From Dasypus novemcinctus (lineage: Eukaryota > Chordata > Mammalia > Cingulata > Dasypodidae), in contig NC_080680.1 of NCBI RefSeq assembly GCF_030445035.2, forward strand, positions 46,885,212-46,949,211: 64,000 nucleotides of DNA. Direction: 5' to 3'. The translations under genes were made by a program, and so were the position numbers. The notes beneath the pieces are model-generated. The model saw nothing but the letters and a program-made list of their open reading frames with translations. It searched no databases and had not been told where the DNA came from. This document shows, piece by piece, positions 47,377-59,788 of this stretch; within the stretch, counting starts at the first letter, position 1; the number at the start of each line of letters is the position of its first letter.

Positions 47377-47937
47377 CAGTTTGATATGGTTATGAATTCC
47401 AAAAATAGATACTGGATTATATTTGGAATCTGGTCTATTACTGGGTGTGATTGACTTATGATTAGGGCTTTGATTGGACCACATCATTAGGGTGTTGAGT
47501 CCCCACCCCTTGGTGGGTGGGGGGAATCATACATAAAAAGCATGGCAAAGGACAGAGTTGGAGCTTTGGTGCAAGGGTTTTTGATGTTGGAGTTTGACCC
47601 TGAAGCCTTAAACTACAGCCCCAGGAAGTAAGCTCACACAGAAGAGAGAAGCCAGCCCCAGGAAGAGAGGAACTCTGAGCCCAGGAAGAAGCAAGCCTTG
47701 GGAAGAAAGGAACCTTGAACCCAGAGAGAAGCAAGACCCTGGAAGGGAGGAACCCAGGAAGCCTGAACCCTCGCAGACATCGGCAGCCATCTTGCTCCAA
47801 ATAGACTTTGGTGAGGGAAGTAACTTATGCTTTATGGCCTGGTATCTGTAAGCTCCTACCCCAAATAAACAGCCTTTATAAAAACCAACCAATTTCTGGT
47901 ATTTTGCATCAGCACCCCTTTGGCTGATTAATATAGC
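47377..47937 (+). mobile_element. LTR-like element, copy 1 (MaLR-type suspected)
   Basis: It is colinear with 63060-64000 (after removing a SINE there). It begins near GTAGCAGTTTGATAT and ends near TTTGGCTGATTAATA, with a polyadenylation-like AATAAA at about 47865. Length near 560 and these ends suggest an LTR of the mammalian MaLR group. No coding part. Confidence 0.6.
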
Positions 47938-48559
47938 TATTAATCAGCAATACCAAGGACAATTGTGATATTCTTTAATGTAGTTGAGTTGCAAGGCCAC
48001 TATTTAATAGTTTTATTTTGATTTTTGCTTCACTAACTAATTGGAAAAAAACAAAAAATATGACTGTGAGTGTATGTGTATGTGTGTGTGTAGCAGAGGA
48101 TCTATTGAGTTAGAATTATTACTGAACTCAGGATCATTGCCAAGGGGAGAATCCAATACAAATTTACAAATTAATGGTCTAGTGGTCCAGAGGAGACTCA
48201 AGGCTGAGCTCTGTGGCTGACTAACATAAATCCCATGTAAGATCATCAGCTAGGTTAGCCCTTGCCAGGCGGGATCCCAAATCCATTCTCAGTGAGCCGT
48301 GACTGCTATGTTAGGAACATTTAGATAGCATGATTGAATTTAAGGAGAAAGAAATACTTAAAATGCCAGATCTGGAATATTCTACAAACCAGTGCTAGAT
48401 CCTAGGCATCCATTAGCCCACTAGTGTGTCTTCCAATCACTTATTTCCTGTGTCCTGCAGGATCCTCTGATATTCATGTGGATTAACTGAAGGGAATTCA
48501 ACTTCTCTCTCCATGACTTCAAACTGGTTTCCTTCTTCTGTTCTTTTCATTTTTTTTAT
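47938..48559. other. Intergenic, no feature seen
   Basis: A short TG-rich microsatellite is at about 48065-48092. Nothing else recognised. Confidence 0.4.
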
Positions 48560-49430
48560 TCCATCCCAAGGCCTTAGTTCAGGCCCTGTTCAGTGCTCAG
48601 AGGGATGATAGCAGTTACTCATTGCCTGGACTCTGGGATCATCTCCTTCTAATCTACTAATCCTGGTAAAATCCCAGAATTTATTCACTCCCAGCACCCT
48701 CAGGATAGAGTCCACATTTTTTGGTGTTAAATGCAAAGCCCTTCAGGAGTTGAGCTGTGTCACCAGACTCATTTCTTATTAAGTACCCCACATGAGGAAT
48801 CCATTTCCCCAGCCAAACTGAGCACATATGGCCCTGACTTCACTCGAGTGTTTTTCTGCCTGGGATGCCTTCCTTGTCAACTCCTTGTCTTCATGGCAAA
48901 TCCCAATGCATCCTTAAGATCATGCCCAAGGTTCTCTACAACTATAATTTTATCAAAACCATGATTGATGTATCATCAGCTCTGTTAGGTTAGTGATCAT
49001 GTGCTTCTTTTCCCTCTTCAAATTTCATCTCACACTGTTCTTCCTGGCCTTCTTTTTACTCTTTGGCCATGCCAAGTCTTCTCTGACTTTTCCTTTTGCC
49101 TGGAGATCCTTTCTCAGTCCCCAGCTCTTCACTGAACTGGTTTATTCATATTCTGGTCTCAGTTCAAATGCTATTTCTGCAGAGAGGCAGTTGCTTTTGT
49201 CCCATATCTAAAGCAGCTCCCTTACATCCTCCCAATCACTTTCATTGTTTTACTTCCACTGAAGCATTTGTCATCATCAGAAATGACCATATTCATCTCC
49301 ATATGTATTAGTTCTCCTCCTCAGTTATCCCACCTCTCACTAAAATATCTTGCCTGGGATGCAGGGCCTTAGTGCCTACAACAGTCCTTTGCACATAGTA
49401 GGTATCAATAAATATCTTTGGAATGAATTT
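48560..49430 (+). mobile_element. L2 LINE fragment
   Basis: L2 3'-end wording: 'gcctgggatgccttccttgt' near 48857 and 'tttgcacatagtaggtatca' near 49389, ending with AATAAATATCTTTGGAATG. Old and diverged; plus-strand. Confidence 0.82.
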
Positions 49431-49639
49431 ATGATAAGCAGGGTTTGAACTTGGAGGAATAGATATAAATAGGATTAATTTATGAATATGAGAATTTCCC
49501 AATGATCCTAACTAAAAATGTGGACATCCTAATCAACCTCTCCCTCCATCCCACCTTTCTATCTGCTATGCCCTGAAGCACTACTTGAAAGTTCTTATAT
49601 TTTCTCTTTCTCAGCTGCTCTTTGCATGTCAGGAATGAA

Positions 49640-52455
49640 TTAAGGTATATATTTTTTAAATTAGAGAAGTTATAGGTTTACAGAGACATCATACAGAAAA
49701 TAAAGTTCCTATATACCTCACACACACACAGTTTCTCCTTCTGTTAACACTTTGCTTTAGTGTTGAACTTTTGTTATAATTGGTGAAACAATATCATTAT
49801 AATTACATTATTAAATATAGTCCATAGTTTACATTGGGGTTACATTAGGGCTAACTGTTTGTGTTGTAAAGGTCTATAGTTTTTTTTAAAGTTTTTATTC
49901 TAGTAACATATATATAACTTAAAATTTCCCTTTTCAACCACATTCAAATATATAATTCAGTGGTGTTAATTACATTTACAATGTTGTGCTATCATCCATT
50001 AACAAAAATTTTCAATCACCCCAAATAAAAACTCTGTAGCATTGAACATTGACTACACATTCCCTACTCCCACCCTGGCCCCTATTAACCTGCAGTCTAT
50101 ATTCTGACTCCATGAATTTGCTTATTCTAATTATATCATATCAATGAGATCATACAATATTTGTTCTTTTGTGTCTGGCTTCTCTCATTCAACATGATCT
50201 TTTCAAGGTTCATCCATTTTGTAACATGTATCAGAACTTCATTCCTTCTACAGGAATGAACAATATTCCATTGTGTGTACATACTGCATTTTGTTTATCC
50301 ATTCATCTATTGATAAACATGTGGATTGCTTCCACATTCTGGTTATTGTGAATAATTGTGTTTAATGCCACTATGAACACCGGTGTACAAATATCTGTTC
50401 TAGTCCCTGCTTTCAGTTCTTTTATACACCTAGAAGATTGACAGTTCATATGGTAATTCTATACCTTACTTCTTGAGAAACTGCCAAACTATTTTCCACA
50501 GTGGCTGTACCATTTTACTGTTCCCACCAACAATGTGCAAGTGTTTCTATTTCTCCAATCATTTCAACACTTCTTATTTTTCATTTTTTCAATAATAGCC
50601 ATTCTAGTGGATGAGAAATAGTATCTTGCTGTGGTTTGATTTTCATTTCTCTAATTGCTAATGATATTGAGCATCTTTTCATGTGTTTATTGAATATTTG
50701 TATCTTCTTTGGGGAAATGTCTACTTAAGTCTTTTGCCCACTTTAAAATTGGGTGGTTAGTCTCTTTGTTAAGTTGTAGGATTTCTTTTTAAATTCTGTA
50801 TATTAAACCCATATCAGATACTTTGCTTCCAAATATTTTTTCACACTCTTGAGATTGTCTTTTTACTTTCATGATGAGTTCATGTGAAGCACAAAGTTCT
50901 CATTTTGATGAGTCCAATTAATCTATTTTTTTTTCTTTTGTTGATTATGCTTCCCTACATTTTCTTGTAGGAGTTTTATAGTTTTGGTTCTTACTTTTAG
51001 GTCTTTGAGCGATTTTGACTTAATTTTTGTATATGGTGTGAAGTAGGAGTCCATCTTCTTTCTTTTTTTTTTTTTTTTTAAACGAATCCTGCCCTTTCTA
51101 CCTTTTTTTTTTTTTAAAGATTTATTTATTTATTTAATCCCCCCCCCCTCCCCTGGTTGTCTGTTCTTAGTGTCTGTTTGCTGTGTCTTGTTTCTTTGTC
51201 CGCTTCTGTTGTCGTCAGCGGCACGGGAAGTGTGGGTGGCGCCATTCCTGGGCAGGCTGCACTTTCTTTTTCGCGCTGGGTGGCTCTCCTCACGGGCACA
51301 CTCCTTGCGCGTGGGGCTCCCCCACGCGGGGGTCACCTTTGCGTGGCACGGCACTCCTTGCGCGCATCAGCACTGCGCATGGCCAGCTCCACACGGGTCA
51401 AGGAGGCCCAGGGTTTGAACCACGGACCTCCCATATGGTAGACAGACGCCCTAACCACTGGGCCAAAGTCCGTTTCCCTCTTCTTTCTTTTTATACCCAG
51501 TTTTTCTGCACCATATGATGAAAAGACTATTCTTTCTCCATTGAGTGGATTTGGCATCCTTGTCAAAAATCAATTAGCCATGGATAGGGGAGGTTATTTC
51601 TTAACTCTTAATTGATTCCATTAATTTATGTCTTTGTGCCAGTAATATGCCCTTTATCATGTTGGGAAAATTTCCTTCTATTCCTAATTTTCTAAGTGTT
51701 TTTTAATCATGAAGGGGCACTCTATTTTGTCAAATGCCTTTTCTGCATCAATTCAGCTGGTCTCTCCCCCTCCCCCCCTTTGTTCTATTACTGTGGTGTA
51801 TTACATTCTTATTTTGGACCACCTTTGCTAGCTATGATAAATGCCATTTGATCATGGTGTATAAGTCTTTTAATGTGCTGTTGGATTAAGTTTCATAGTA
51901 TTTTGTTGAAGATTTTATTTCTATATTCTTAAAGGATATTGGTCTGTAATTTTCTTTCTTGTAGTATGTTTAACTTGCTTTGGTATAAGGGTGATGTTGG
52001 CTTCATAGGATGAATTAGGAAGTGTTCCCTCTTCTTAAATTTTTGGAAGAGTTTGAGCAAGTTCTGGTATTAATTCTTGGAATGTTTAGTAAAATTCACC
52101 TGTGAAGCCATCTGATCCTGGGCTTTTCTTTGTTGAGAGGTTTTTGATAACTGTTTCAATCTCTTTCCTTGTTTTTGGTCTGTTGAGATCTTCGGTTTCT
52201 TGAGTCAGTGTTTAGTTTGTTTGTTCCTAGGAATTTGTCCATTTCATTTAGGTTATATTATTTGTTTGTGTACAGATGTTCATAGTATCCTCTCACAAGC
52301 CTTTTTATTTCTGTGGGGTCAGTAGTAATGTCCCAACTTTCATTTTTGATTTAGTTATTTGTGTATTCTTTCTTTTTTCCTTGCCAGTCTAGCTAAAGGT
52401 TTGTTGATTATATTGAACTTTTCAAAGAACCAACTTTTAGTTTTGCTGATTTTCC
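49640..52455 (-). mobile_element. LINE-1 (host element), 3' part
   Basis: 3' UTR at 49640-50000, then ORF2 C-terminus to reverse transcriptase, read backward. A SINE is inserted at 51069-51478. The frame stops abruptly at about 52455, where a second L1 begins with its T run. The matching upstream part appears to resume at about 56336. Confidence 0.8.
51069..51478 (-). mobile_element. DAS-type SINE inside LINE-1
   Basis: Flanked by TCTTCTTTCTTTTT at 51055-51068 and 51479-51492. Full-length minus-strand copy; host L1 continues on both sides. Confidence 0.93.
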
Positions 52456-55400
52456 GTACTGGTTTTTTTTTTTTAACAAATCAATTTTATTGATACATAT
52501 TAATAAACATACAACTCATCCAAATTGTACAATCAATGGTATTTGCTATGATCACATAGTTGTGCATTCATCACTTCAATCATTATTAGAGCATTTTCAT
52601 TATTTCAATAATAATAATAATAACAAATAATTTTTTTCCTCACCTCTCAATCTCTCTATGCTTCCCCCACTATACAAAACAGCTGTTTCTGGCTATTCTA
52701 TCCTAAGTATATAATTAATGGCTTTTAGTATAATCACAATGTTGTACATTTATCATCTCAAAAATTTTAGAGCAATTTCATTACTCAAAAAAAAAAAAAA
52801 AAAGACTCCACACCCTTTCGCATTCCTTCCTCAGACTGACATAACCATTAATCTCCTTTCATCACTATACATTGATTTATATTTACATTTTACATAAATG
52901 GAATCATACAATATGTCATACTCTGTGTCTGGTCTCCTTCCCTTAGTATAAGGTGGTTTTTTTGGGTCTGATTTTGTACTGTTAACTTATATTTGTTCAG
53001 CTTCCAAGAAAAACAGTCTTGTATATGCAATTCTACCCGTATTCATATTTCACATAATATATTAGCTCATAATAGGGAAATCATACAGTATTTGTCCTTT
53101 TGTGTCTGGCTAGCTTCACTTAACATAATGTCCACCAGGTTCATCCATGTTGTCATATGTTTCATGACTTAATTTCTCCGTAACACTGCATAACATCCCA
53201 TCATGTGTATATTCCACAATTTGTTTATCCATTCATCAGTTGATAGACACCTAGGTTGCTTCCAACTTTTGGCTATCATGAATAATGCTGCTATGAACAT
53301 CTGTATACAGATATCTATTCATGTCACTGCTCTCAGTTCTTCTGAGTATATACCTAGCAATGGTATTGTTGGGTCTCATGGCAAGTCTATATTCAACTTC
53401 CCTAGGAACTGCCAAACAGTCCTCCACAGTGACTGTACCATTCTACTTTCCCACCAACAGTGAATAACTGTTCCTATCTCTCCAGATCCTCTCCAACATT
53501 TATAGTTTTCTGACTTTTTAATAGTGACCAGTCTAATAGGTATAAAATGATATCTCATTGTAGTTTTGATTTGCATTTCCCTAATCACTAGTGATGTTGA
53601 ACATTTTTTCATGTGTTTCTTTGCCATTTGTATTTCTTCTTTGGACAGTTGTCTTTTCAAGTCTTTTGCCCATTTTTAATTGGATACTTTGTCTTTTTAT
53701 TGTTGAGCTGTATGATCTTATGTATAATGGATATTAAACCCTTATCAGATATATGTGATTGCCAAATATTTTCTCACATTGAATCAGCCACCTTTTCACC
53801 CTTTGGGGGAAGTTCTTTGAGGTGCAAAAGTGTTGAATTTTAAGGAGGTCCCATTTCTCTGTTTTTTCTTTTGTTGTTCCTGCTTTGGGCATAAGAATTA
53901 AGAAACTACTACCTACCACAAGGTCTTGAAGATGTTTTCCTACATTTCTTGCCAGTTTTGTGGTTGTTGTTTTTATATTTTAACTTCTTGATCCACTTCG
54001 AGGGTAATTTTTGTATATGGTGTGAGATAGGGGTCTTTTTTTTTTCTTTTGGATATGGCTATACAGTTCTCCCAGCACTGTTTGTTGAATAGACTTTTCT
54101 GGCCCAGCTGGGTGGGCTTAACAGCCTTGTCAAAAGTCACTTGACTAGATGTGAGGGTCAGTTTCTGAGTTGTCGATTCAGTTCCACTGGTCAATCTGTC
54201 TTTATGCCAGTACCAAGCTGTTTTTACCACTGTAGCTAAGTAATATGCTTTAAAGTCAGAAAGTGAGAGTTAATCTGTAAATCAGTTTGGGTAGAATTGA
54301 CATCTTAACAATATTTAGTCTTCAATCCATGAACATGGAATGTCCTTCCATTTATTTAAGTTTTCTTCAGTTTTTTAAAGCAATGTTTTGTAGTTTTCTG
54401 AATACAAGTCTTTTATGTCCTTGGTTAAGTTTTTTTTTCCTAAATATTGGACTGTTTTAGTTGCTATTATAAATGGATTTTTTTTCCCGATTTCCTCCTC
54501 AGAGTACACATCAGTAGTGTATAGAAATGGTTTTGATTTTTGCATATTAACCTGGTATCCCACCACTTTGCTGAACTCATCTATTAATTCTAGTAGCTTT
54601 ATTGTGGATTTTTCAGGATTTCCTTGATATAGGATGTCATCAGCAAATAGTTAAAGTTTTACTTCTTCCTTTCCTATTTGGGTGCCTCTTCTTCTTTCTT
54701 GCCCTAAAGTGCTCTAGCTAGAACTTCTAGAACAATATTGAATAATAATGGTGACAGTGCGCATCCTTGTCTTGTTCCTGACCTTAGTGGGAAAACTTTC
54801 ATTCTTTTATCACTGAGTACAATGCTAGCTATAGGTTTTTCGTATAAGGTGTTTACCATATTGAGAAAGCTTCCTTCTATTTCTATCTTTTGGAGTGTTT
54901 TTATCAAGAAGAGTGCTGTATTTTGTCAAGTGCCTTCTCTGCATCAATTGAGAGAATCATGATTTTTCTTCTTCAATTTATCAATGTGGCTTATTACAAT
55001 AAATGACCCTTGCATACCTGGGATAAAACCCACTTGATCATGGTGTATAATTCCTTTAATGTGCTTTTGGATTCTGTTCACAAGTATTTTGTTGAGGATT
55101 TTTGCATCTATAGTCATTAGTATCTCTTGTAATTCTGATCTTTTGGTAACAAATTCTATCAGTTTTTGTTTGTGTGTGACTTTGAACTCCCCTTCATTTT
55201 TGAAGGACAGTTTTGCTGAATACAGAGAATTCTTGGCTGGCAGTTTTTCTCTTTCAGTACATTAAATACATCATATCACTTCCTTCTCTCCTCCACGGTT
55301 TCTGATGAGAGATCAGCATTTTATCTTATCAAGTTTCCCTTGTATGTGATACTTCGCTTTTCTCTTGCTGCTTTCTAAATCTTCTCTTTATCACTGATAT

Positions 55401-56335
55401 TTGTCATTCTAAAAGGTAGATATCTCAGGGTAGGTCTGTTTATGTTTATTCTGTTTGGGTTGCATTGCCCTTCCTGGATTTTGATATTCATGTCTTTCAT
55501 AAGGGTAGGGAAATTTTCAGTCACTATTTCCTCAAATATTCTTTCTGCCCCTTTCCCATTCTCTTCTCCTTCCAGGACACAGATAATGCGTATGTTTTTG
55601 TGTTTCACATTGTCATTCAATTCTCTGAGACCCTGTTCCATTTTTTCCATTCTCTTCTCTTTCTGTTCTCCTGTCTTTTCCAGTTCATATGTTCTGTATC
55701 ACTAATTTTGTCTTCAAGCAGTTCAAATCTACTCTTATTGTGCCTCTAATGTATTTTTTTAAATTTATCCCCTCCCCCTGCGACTTGTTTGCTGTCTGCT
55801 CTGTGTCCATTTGCTGAGCATTCTTCTGTGTCTGCTTGTCTCCCTTTGTTGTGTCACCTTGCTGTGCCAGCTCTCCATGGGCGCAGGCCACCAGCTTGCT
55901 GCAGGCGCAGGCCAGCTTGCTTTCACAAGGAGGCTCTGGCACACAAACCCAGGGCCTCCCATACGGTAGATGGGAGCCCAATCAATTGAGCCACAGCCGC
56001 TTTCCCCCTCTAATGTATTTTTAATTTCATCCATTGTCTTTCATTCTCATAAGGTATGTTATTTTTCTTTGCAGACTTTCAAACTGTTCTTCATGCTCAC
56101 CTAATGTGTTTTATCCTTTATCTCCTTAGTTGTATTTTCTTTCAATTCTCTAAAATGATTTATGAGGTTTGTGTGATTATCATTGAGTAACTGTCTTAAA
56201 TCTGGAATCTCTTCAGGATATTTGGGTTGTTCCTTTGACTGGTCCATCTCTTTCTGTTTCCTAGTATGGCTTGTAATTTTTTGCTGATGTTTAGGCATCT
56301 GATATGTTGGTGAATTTACTCTGATGGCCAATTTC
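52456..56335 (-). mobile_element. Second LINE-1 inserted in the first, internally deleted
   Basis: It opens with a T run (52467-52476) and a distinct 3' UTR to about 53000. ORF2 C-terminal and RT sequence follows to about 55130. It then passes directly to ORF1 sequence (55180-56335; for example MEKMEQGLRELND and IFEEIVTENFPTL at 55375-55650). The ORF2 N-terminal 2 kb or so is missing, giving a half-L1 layout. A SINE lies at 55759-56006. Confidence 0.72.
55759..56006 (-). mobile_element. Short DAS-type SINE inside LINE-1
   Basis: Bounded by the 16-base repeat CCTCTAATGTATTTTT (55743-55758, 56007-56022). The short body and head type resemble those at 26854 and 31132. Confidence 0.92.
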
Positions 56336-57215
56336 TATTATGTAGAACTGTCAAATTTCTCCCTTCAAATCTGTCAGCATTTGCTTCCTATATTTTGGGG
56401 CTCTGTTATATGCATATATAATTGTTAGGTCTTCTTATTGAATTAACCCTTTTTTCAATATATAGTGGCCTTCCTTGGCCCTCATAACAGATTTTGACTT
56501 AGACTGCTTATCCTAATATTAGTATATCTACCCCAGGTCTCTTTTGGTTACTAGTTCATGATATGTATTTTTAAACCATCATTGTACTTTCACCTACAAG
56601 ACTTTTAAAATTTAATGTTAAACAGCTATAATTGAGTCTTTTCTAACCATTCTGCCAATCTCTGCCTTTTGACTGTATAGTTTAATTCATTTGCATTTAA
56701 AGTAACTACCGGCAGAACTTTCTTCTGCCATTTTCTATTTGGTCTTTGTAAGTCTAACACTTTTGGATTGCAATTCTTCCATTATTACCTACTTTCATAT
56801 TTCTTTTTTAGTGCACCATTTTTAGTTGCTTCTCATTCTTTTTGTAAATATTTCTCAGGTATTTTCTTTATGGTTACCATGGGGTTTAAATATAACTTGT
56901 AAATCTAAAACAATCATGTTTGATTTGATACAATTTAACTTCAATAGCATACACATATATTGTTTCTATACCCCTTTATCCCCCACCTTTTTCTTTTTTT
57001 TTTTTTTTTTTCCTTTTTCTTATACTTGTTACAAATAATACCTTTATAATTATATTTACTAAACCATGGATTTTGACTGTTAAAAGATTTATTTAAAAAA
57101 ACAACAACAGATATTGAAACATAGCTTTCAAACACGGTTCCATTTTGGTTTACAGTATGGTTTATATTTTAGACTGTACAATTTTTTAAATTTTTAGTTA
57201 CCTTATGTTTTACAT

Positions 57216-57800
57216 TATGGTTTACATTTTTTTTATTGAAGTATATCATTCATACATGAACACACATAAACAATAAGTATATAGTAAAGAGTGCAAACTT
57301 ACAAAATAAACATACATAACATCACACAGGGGTCTCATACATCACCCCTCCACCAACTCTTTGCATTGGTGTGAAACATTTGTTACAAACTATGCCAGAG
57401 CATTGTCAAAATATTACTACCAACTATATTCCTTATCTTACATTTGGTGTATTTTTCCCCAAACCCATACTATTTTTTAAAATGTATTTTTGTTACAGAT
57501 ATTGTGAACTTGCAAAACAATCATACAGATGTGTAGATTTCCCATACAACTTGAGAACTGTGGTTAAGGGTACAAATGCAAGACAGTCCTTCTGTGCGCT
57601 AGAGAAGATGTACATCACTATTGCAGGGTGATGGGAATATGGAGAAACGTGGGAAAACTACAACTGGTGTGACCTATAGACTGTGGTTAACAGCAATATT
57701 ATAATATTCTTGCATTAATGCCAAGCTATACTGTGTTGATAATAGAGGTATATGGAAAAAGTGTGCCAAATGTATGCTATGGACCATGATTGGTGGTAAT
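57216..57800. mobile_element. Probable twin-primed (5'-inverted) L1 insertion
   Basis: 57225-57480 reads as a minus-strand L1 3' end starting with a T run. 57500-57790 reads as L1 3'-UTR-like sequence in the opposite direction. Host L1 sequence is interrupted here and resumes after 57800. The opposed halves are the signature of twin priming. No clear target repeat was found. Confidence 0.5.
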
Positions 57801-57816
57801 AAACCATAGATTTTTA

Positions 57817-57961
57817 AACAATATTTATTTTATTTCTTTCTCTCTCACCCTCCTCATTGTGCTTGCTGTCTGCTCTCTGTTCATTTTCTTTTTAGGAGGC
57901 ACTGGGAACTGAATGCATGTGGTAGGCAGGCACCCAGCTGCTTGAGCCACATCCACTTCCC
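57817..57961 (-). mobile_element. Short DAS-type SINE
   Basis: Bounded by TAAACCATAGATTTTTA (57800-57816) and TAAACCATGCATTTTTA (57962-57978), a 17-base repeat with two mismatches. Short-body subfamily. Confidence 0.85.
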
Positions 57962-58007
57962 TAAACCATGCATTTTTATTTCTATTTATGCATTTGTATT
58001 TTTGAAC

Positions 58008-58231
58008 CTTGAGCTACCTCTGCTCTCTGCTTGTTGTGTCTCTCATTGTTTCCTTGCTGTGTCTCTTCATTTCGTCATCTTACTGCATCATCTTGTTGCA
58101 TCAGCTTGCCATACCAGCCCGTCATGTCAGCTTGCTGTCTTGCTCATCTTCTTTAGGAGGCACCAGCAATCGAACCCAGGATCTCCCATGTGGTATGTGG
58201 ATGTCCACCTACTTGAGCCACATGTACTTCC
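58008..58231 (-). mobile_element. Short DAS-type SINE with unusually long flanking repeats
   Basis: The element lies between two diverged direct repeats of about 47 bases (about 57961-58007 and 58232-58280). Both contain TTCTATTTATGCATTTG. Ordinary SINE target repeats in this window are 11-17 bases. Confidence 0.8.
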
Positions 58232-58549
58232 CTAAACTGTAGACTTTGATTTCTATTTATGCATTTGCATTTTTGAACCTGTAAGAACTAGAAAGTGGAA
58301 CTGCATACCAAAAAATACAATACAAAAGTACTGGCATTTATAATTATTCATATGGTTATCTTTACCTTTAACTCCAGGTTTTAGTGTCCTTTCCTTTCAG
58401 TCTGAAGAACCCCTTTAGCAGTGCTTGTAGGGAAGGTTTAGTGATGAGAGATGCCCTCAGGTTTTCTTTTTTAATCTGGGAATATCTAATTTAATCTCTC
58501 CTTCATTTCTGAAAAACAGTCTCACTGGATATAAAATTCTTGGTTGTTG

Positions 58550-58984
58550 TGGTAGGTTGGAGTTAAGTACATGTTCTTAACCTTAATCCATTTCTGTGTA
58601 TGAATCCACTGTAAACAGAACCTTTTTGTGAGGTTATTTTTACTTAAGCTGTAGCCAACTGAATCAGGATGGGTTTTAATCCTATTATTGGATAACTTAT
58701 AGAGACGGCTATGGAGAGAAAGTCATAGGAATAAAGAAGCTGAAAGTCAGTGGAACCTAGAAAAGAAAGGAGAAGATGCTGCCATGTACATTGTCATATG
58801 ACAGAAAACCCAAAGACCCCAAGGATCACTGGTAGCCAGGCACTAAACACCACAGACTTTGGGGAGAAAGCATCACCTTGCTGATGCCTTGCTTCTGGAC
58901 TTTTTGTAGCCTCTAAATTGTGAGCCAACAAATTCCCATTGTATGAGTCATTGTATTTGTTTTAGGAACTGGGAAACTAATACA
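58550..58984 (+). mobile_element. LTR-like element in L1 ORF1
   Basis: It begins near TGTGGTAGGT and ends near CTAATACA (TG...CA) and is about 430 bases long. It interrupts ORF1 between 'aaattcttggttg' and 'ttggcaactc'. The interior resembles 62508-63050. No coding sequence. Confidence 0.65.
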
Positions 58985-59298
58985 GTTGGCAACTCTTTTT
59001 TCTCAGCACTTAAAATAAATATTTCATCATACTACTGTCTGCCTCCATATTTTCTGATGAGAAACTGGCATTTAATTTTATTGGGATGTCCTTGTACATA
59101 ACACATTGCTTTTCTCTTTCAGCTTTCAGAATTCTCTCCTTGTCCCTGGCATTTGGCAGTTTGACTACTGTGTGTCTGGGCATAGTTCTCTTTGAGTTTA
59201 TTCTATTTGGAGTTTTTTGGGATTCTTGAATATGTATATCCATGTCTTTTGCTAAATTTGGAAGTTTTCTGCCATTATTTCTTTGTATATTCCTTTGT

Positions 59299-59788
59299 TG
59301 TGTCTTGCTGAACCAGCAGCAGGACTACCCTGAAAGAGATATGGGAAGATCCAGCCAGGTCTGCCCCAAACTAGCCTTCATCAGGGCTAGGGGAGATTCT
59401 GAAAAAAGAGACAGTAAATGCCAGGGTGTCAGTCCAAAAGCATTATTAGGGGAACTTACATATAGAGAGATGCACTACCTCACAAAGATCAGCAAGACTG
59501 GTTAGAAGTTCACTTGAGTATGTCCACACCTATGGCAATGGCTCTACAGATTATATATATGGTTGAGGGACAAAAGTGGCTAAATACCAGAGGCTTGCAT
59601 GCAAATATTTGGAAAACATCTTGATATGTTTTTGTCCCCAAAACAAGACACACTCAGGGTGGACAGTCATCATGGTTACATCAGTCAAAACTCAGCATTC
59701 TTCCAAGGAGTTATGGGGAGCAAAACCTAAGGAGGGAGCATAGGCATGGTCAATCCTCAATCAGGTAGGAAATTCTATATGTATCACA
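59299..59788 (-). mobile_element. Solo LTR in L1 ORF1
   Basis: On the minus strand it starts TGTGATAC and ends AAGACACA (TG...CA) and is about 490 bases long. It breaks the L1 ORF1 text between 'atattcctttg' and 'ccttctgccc'. It is unrelated to the LTR at 34837-35349. No coding sequence is attached. Confidence 0.65.
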
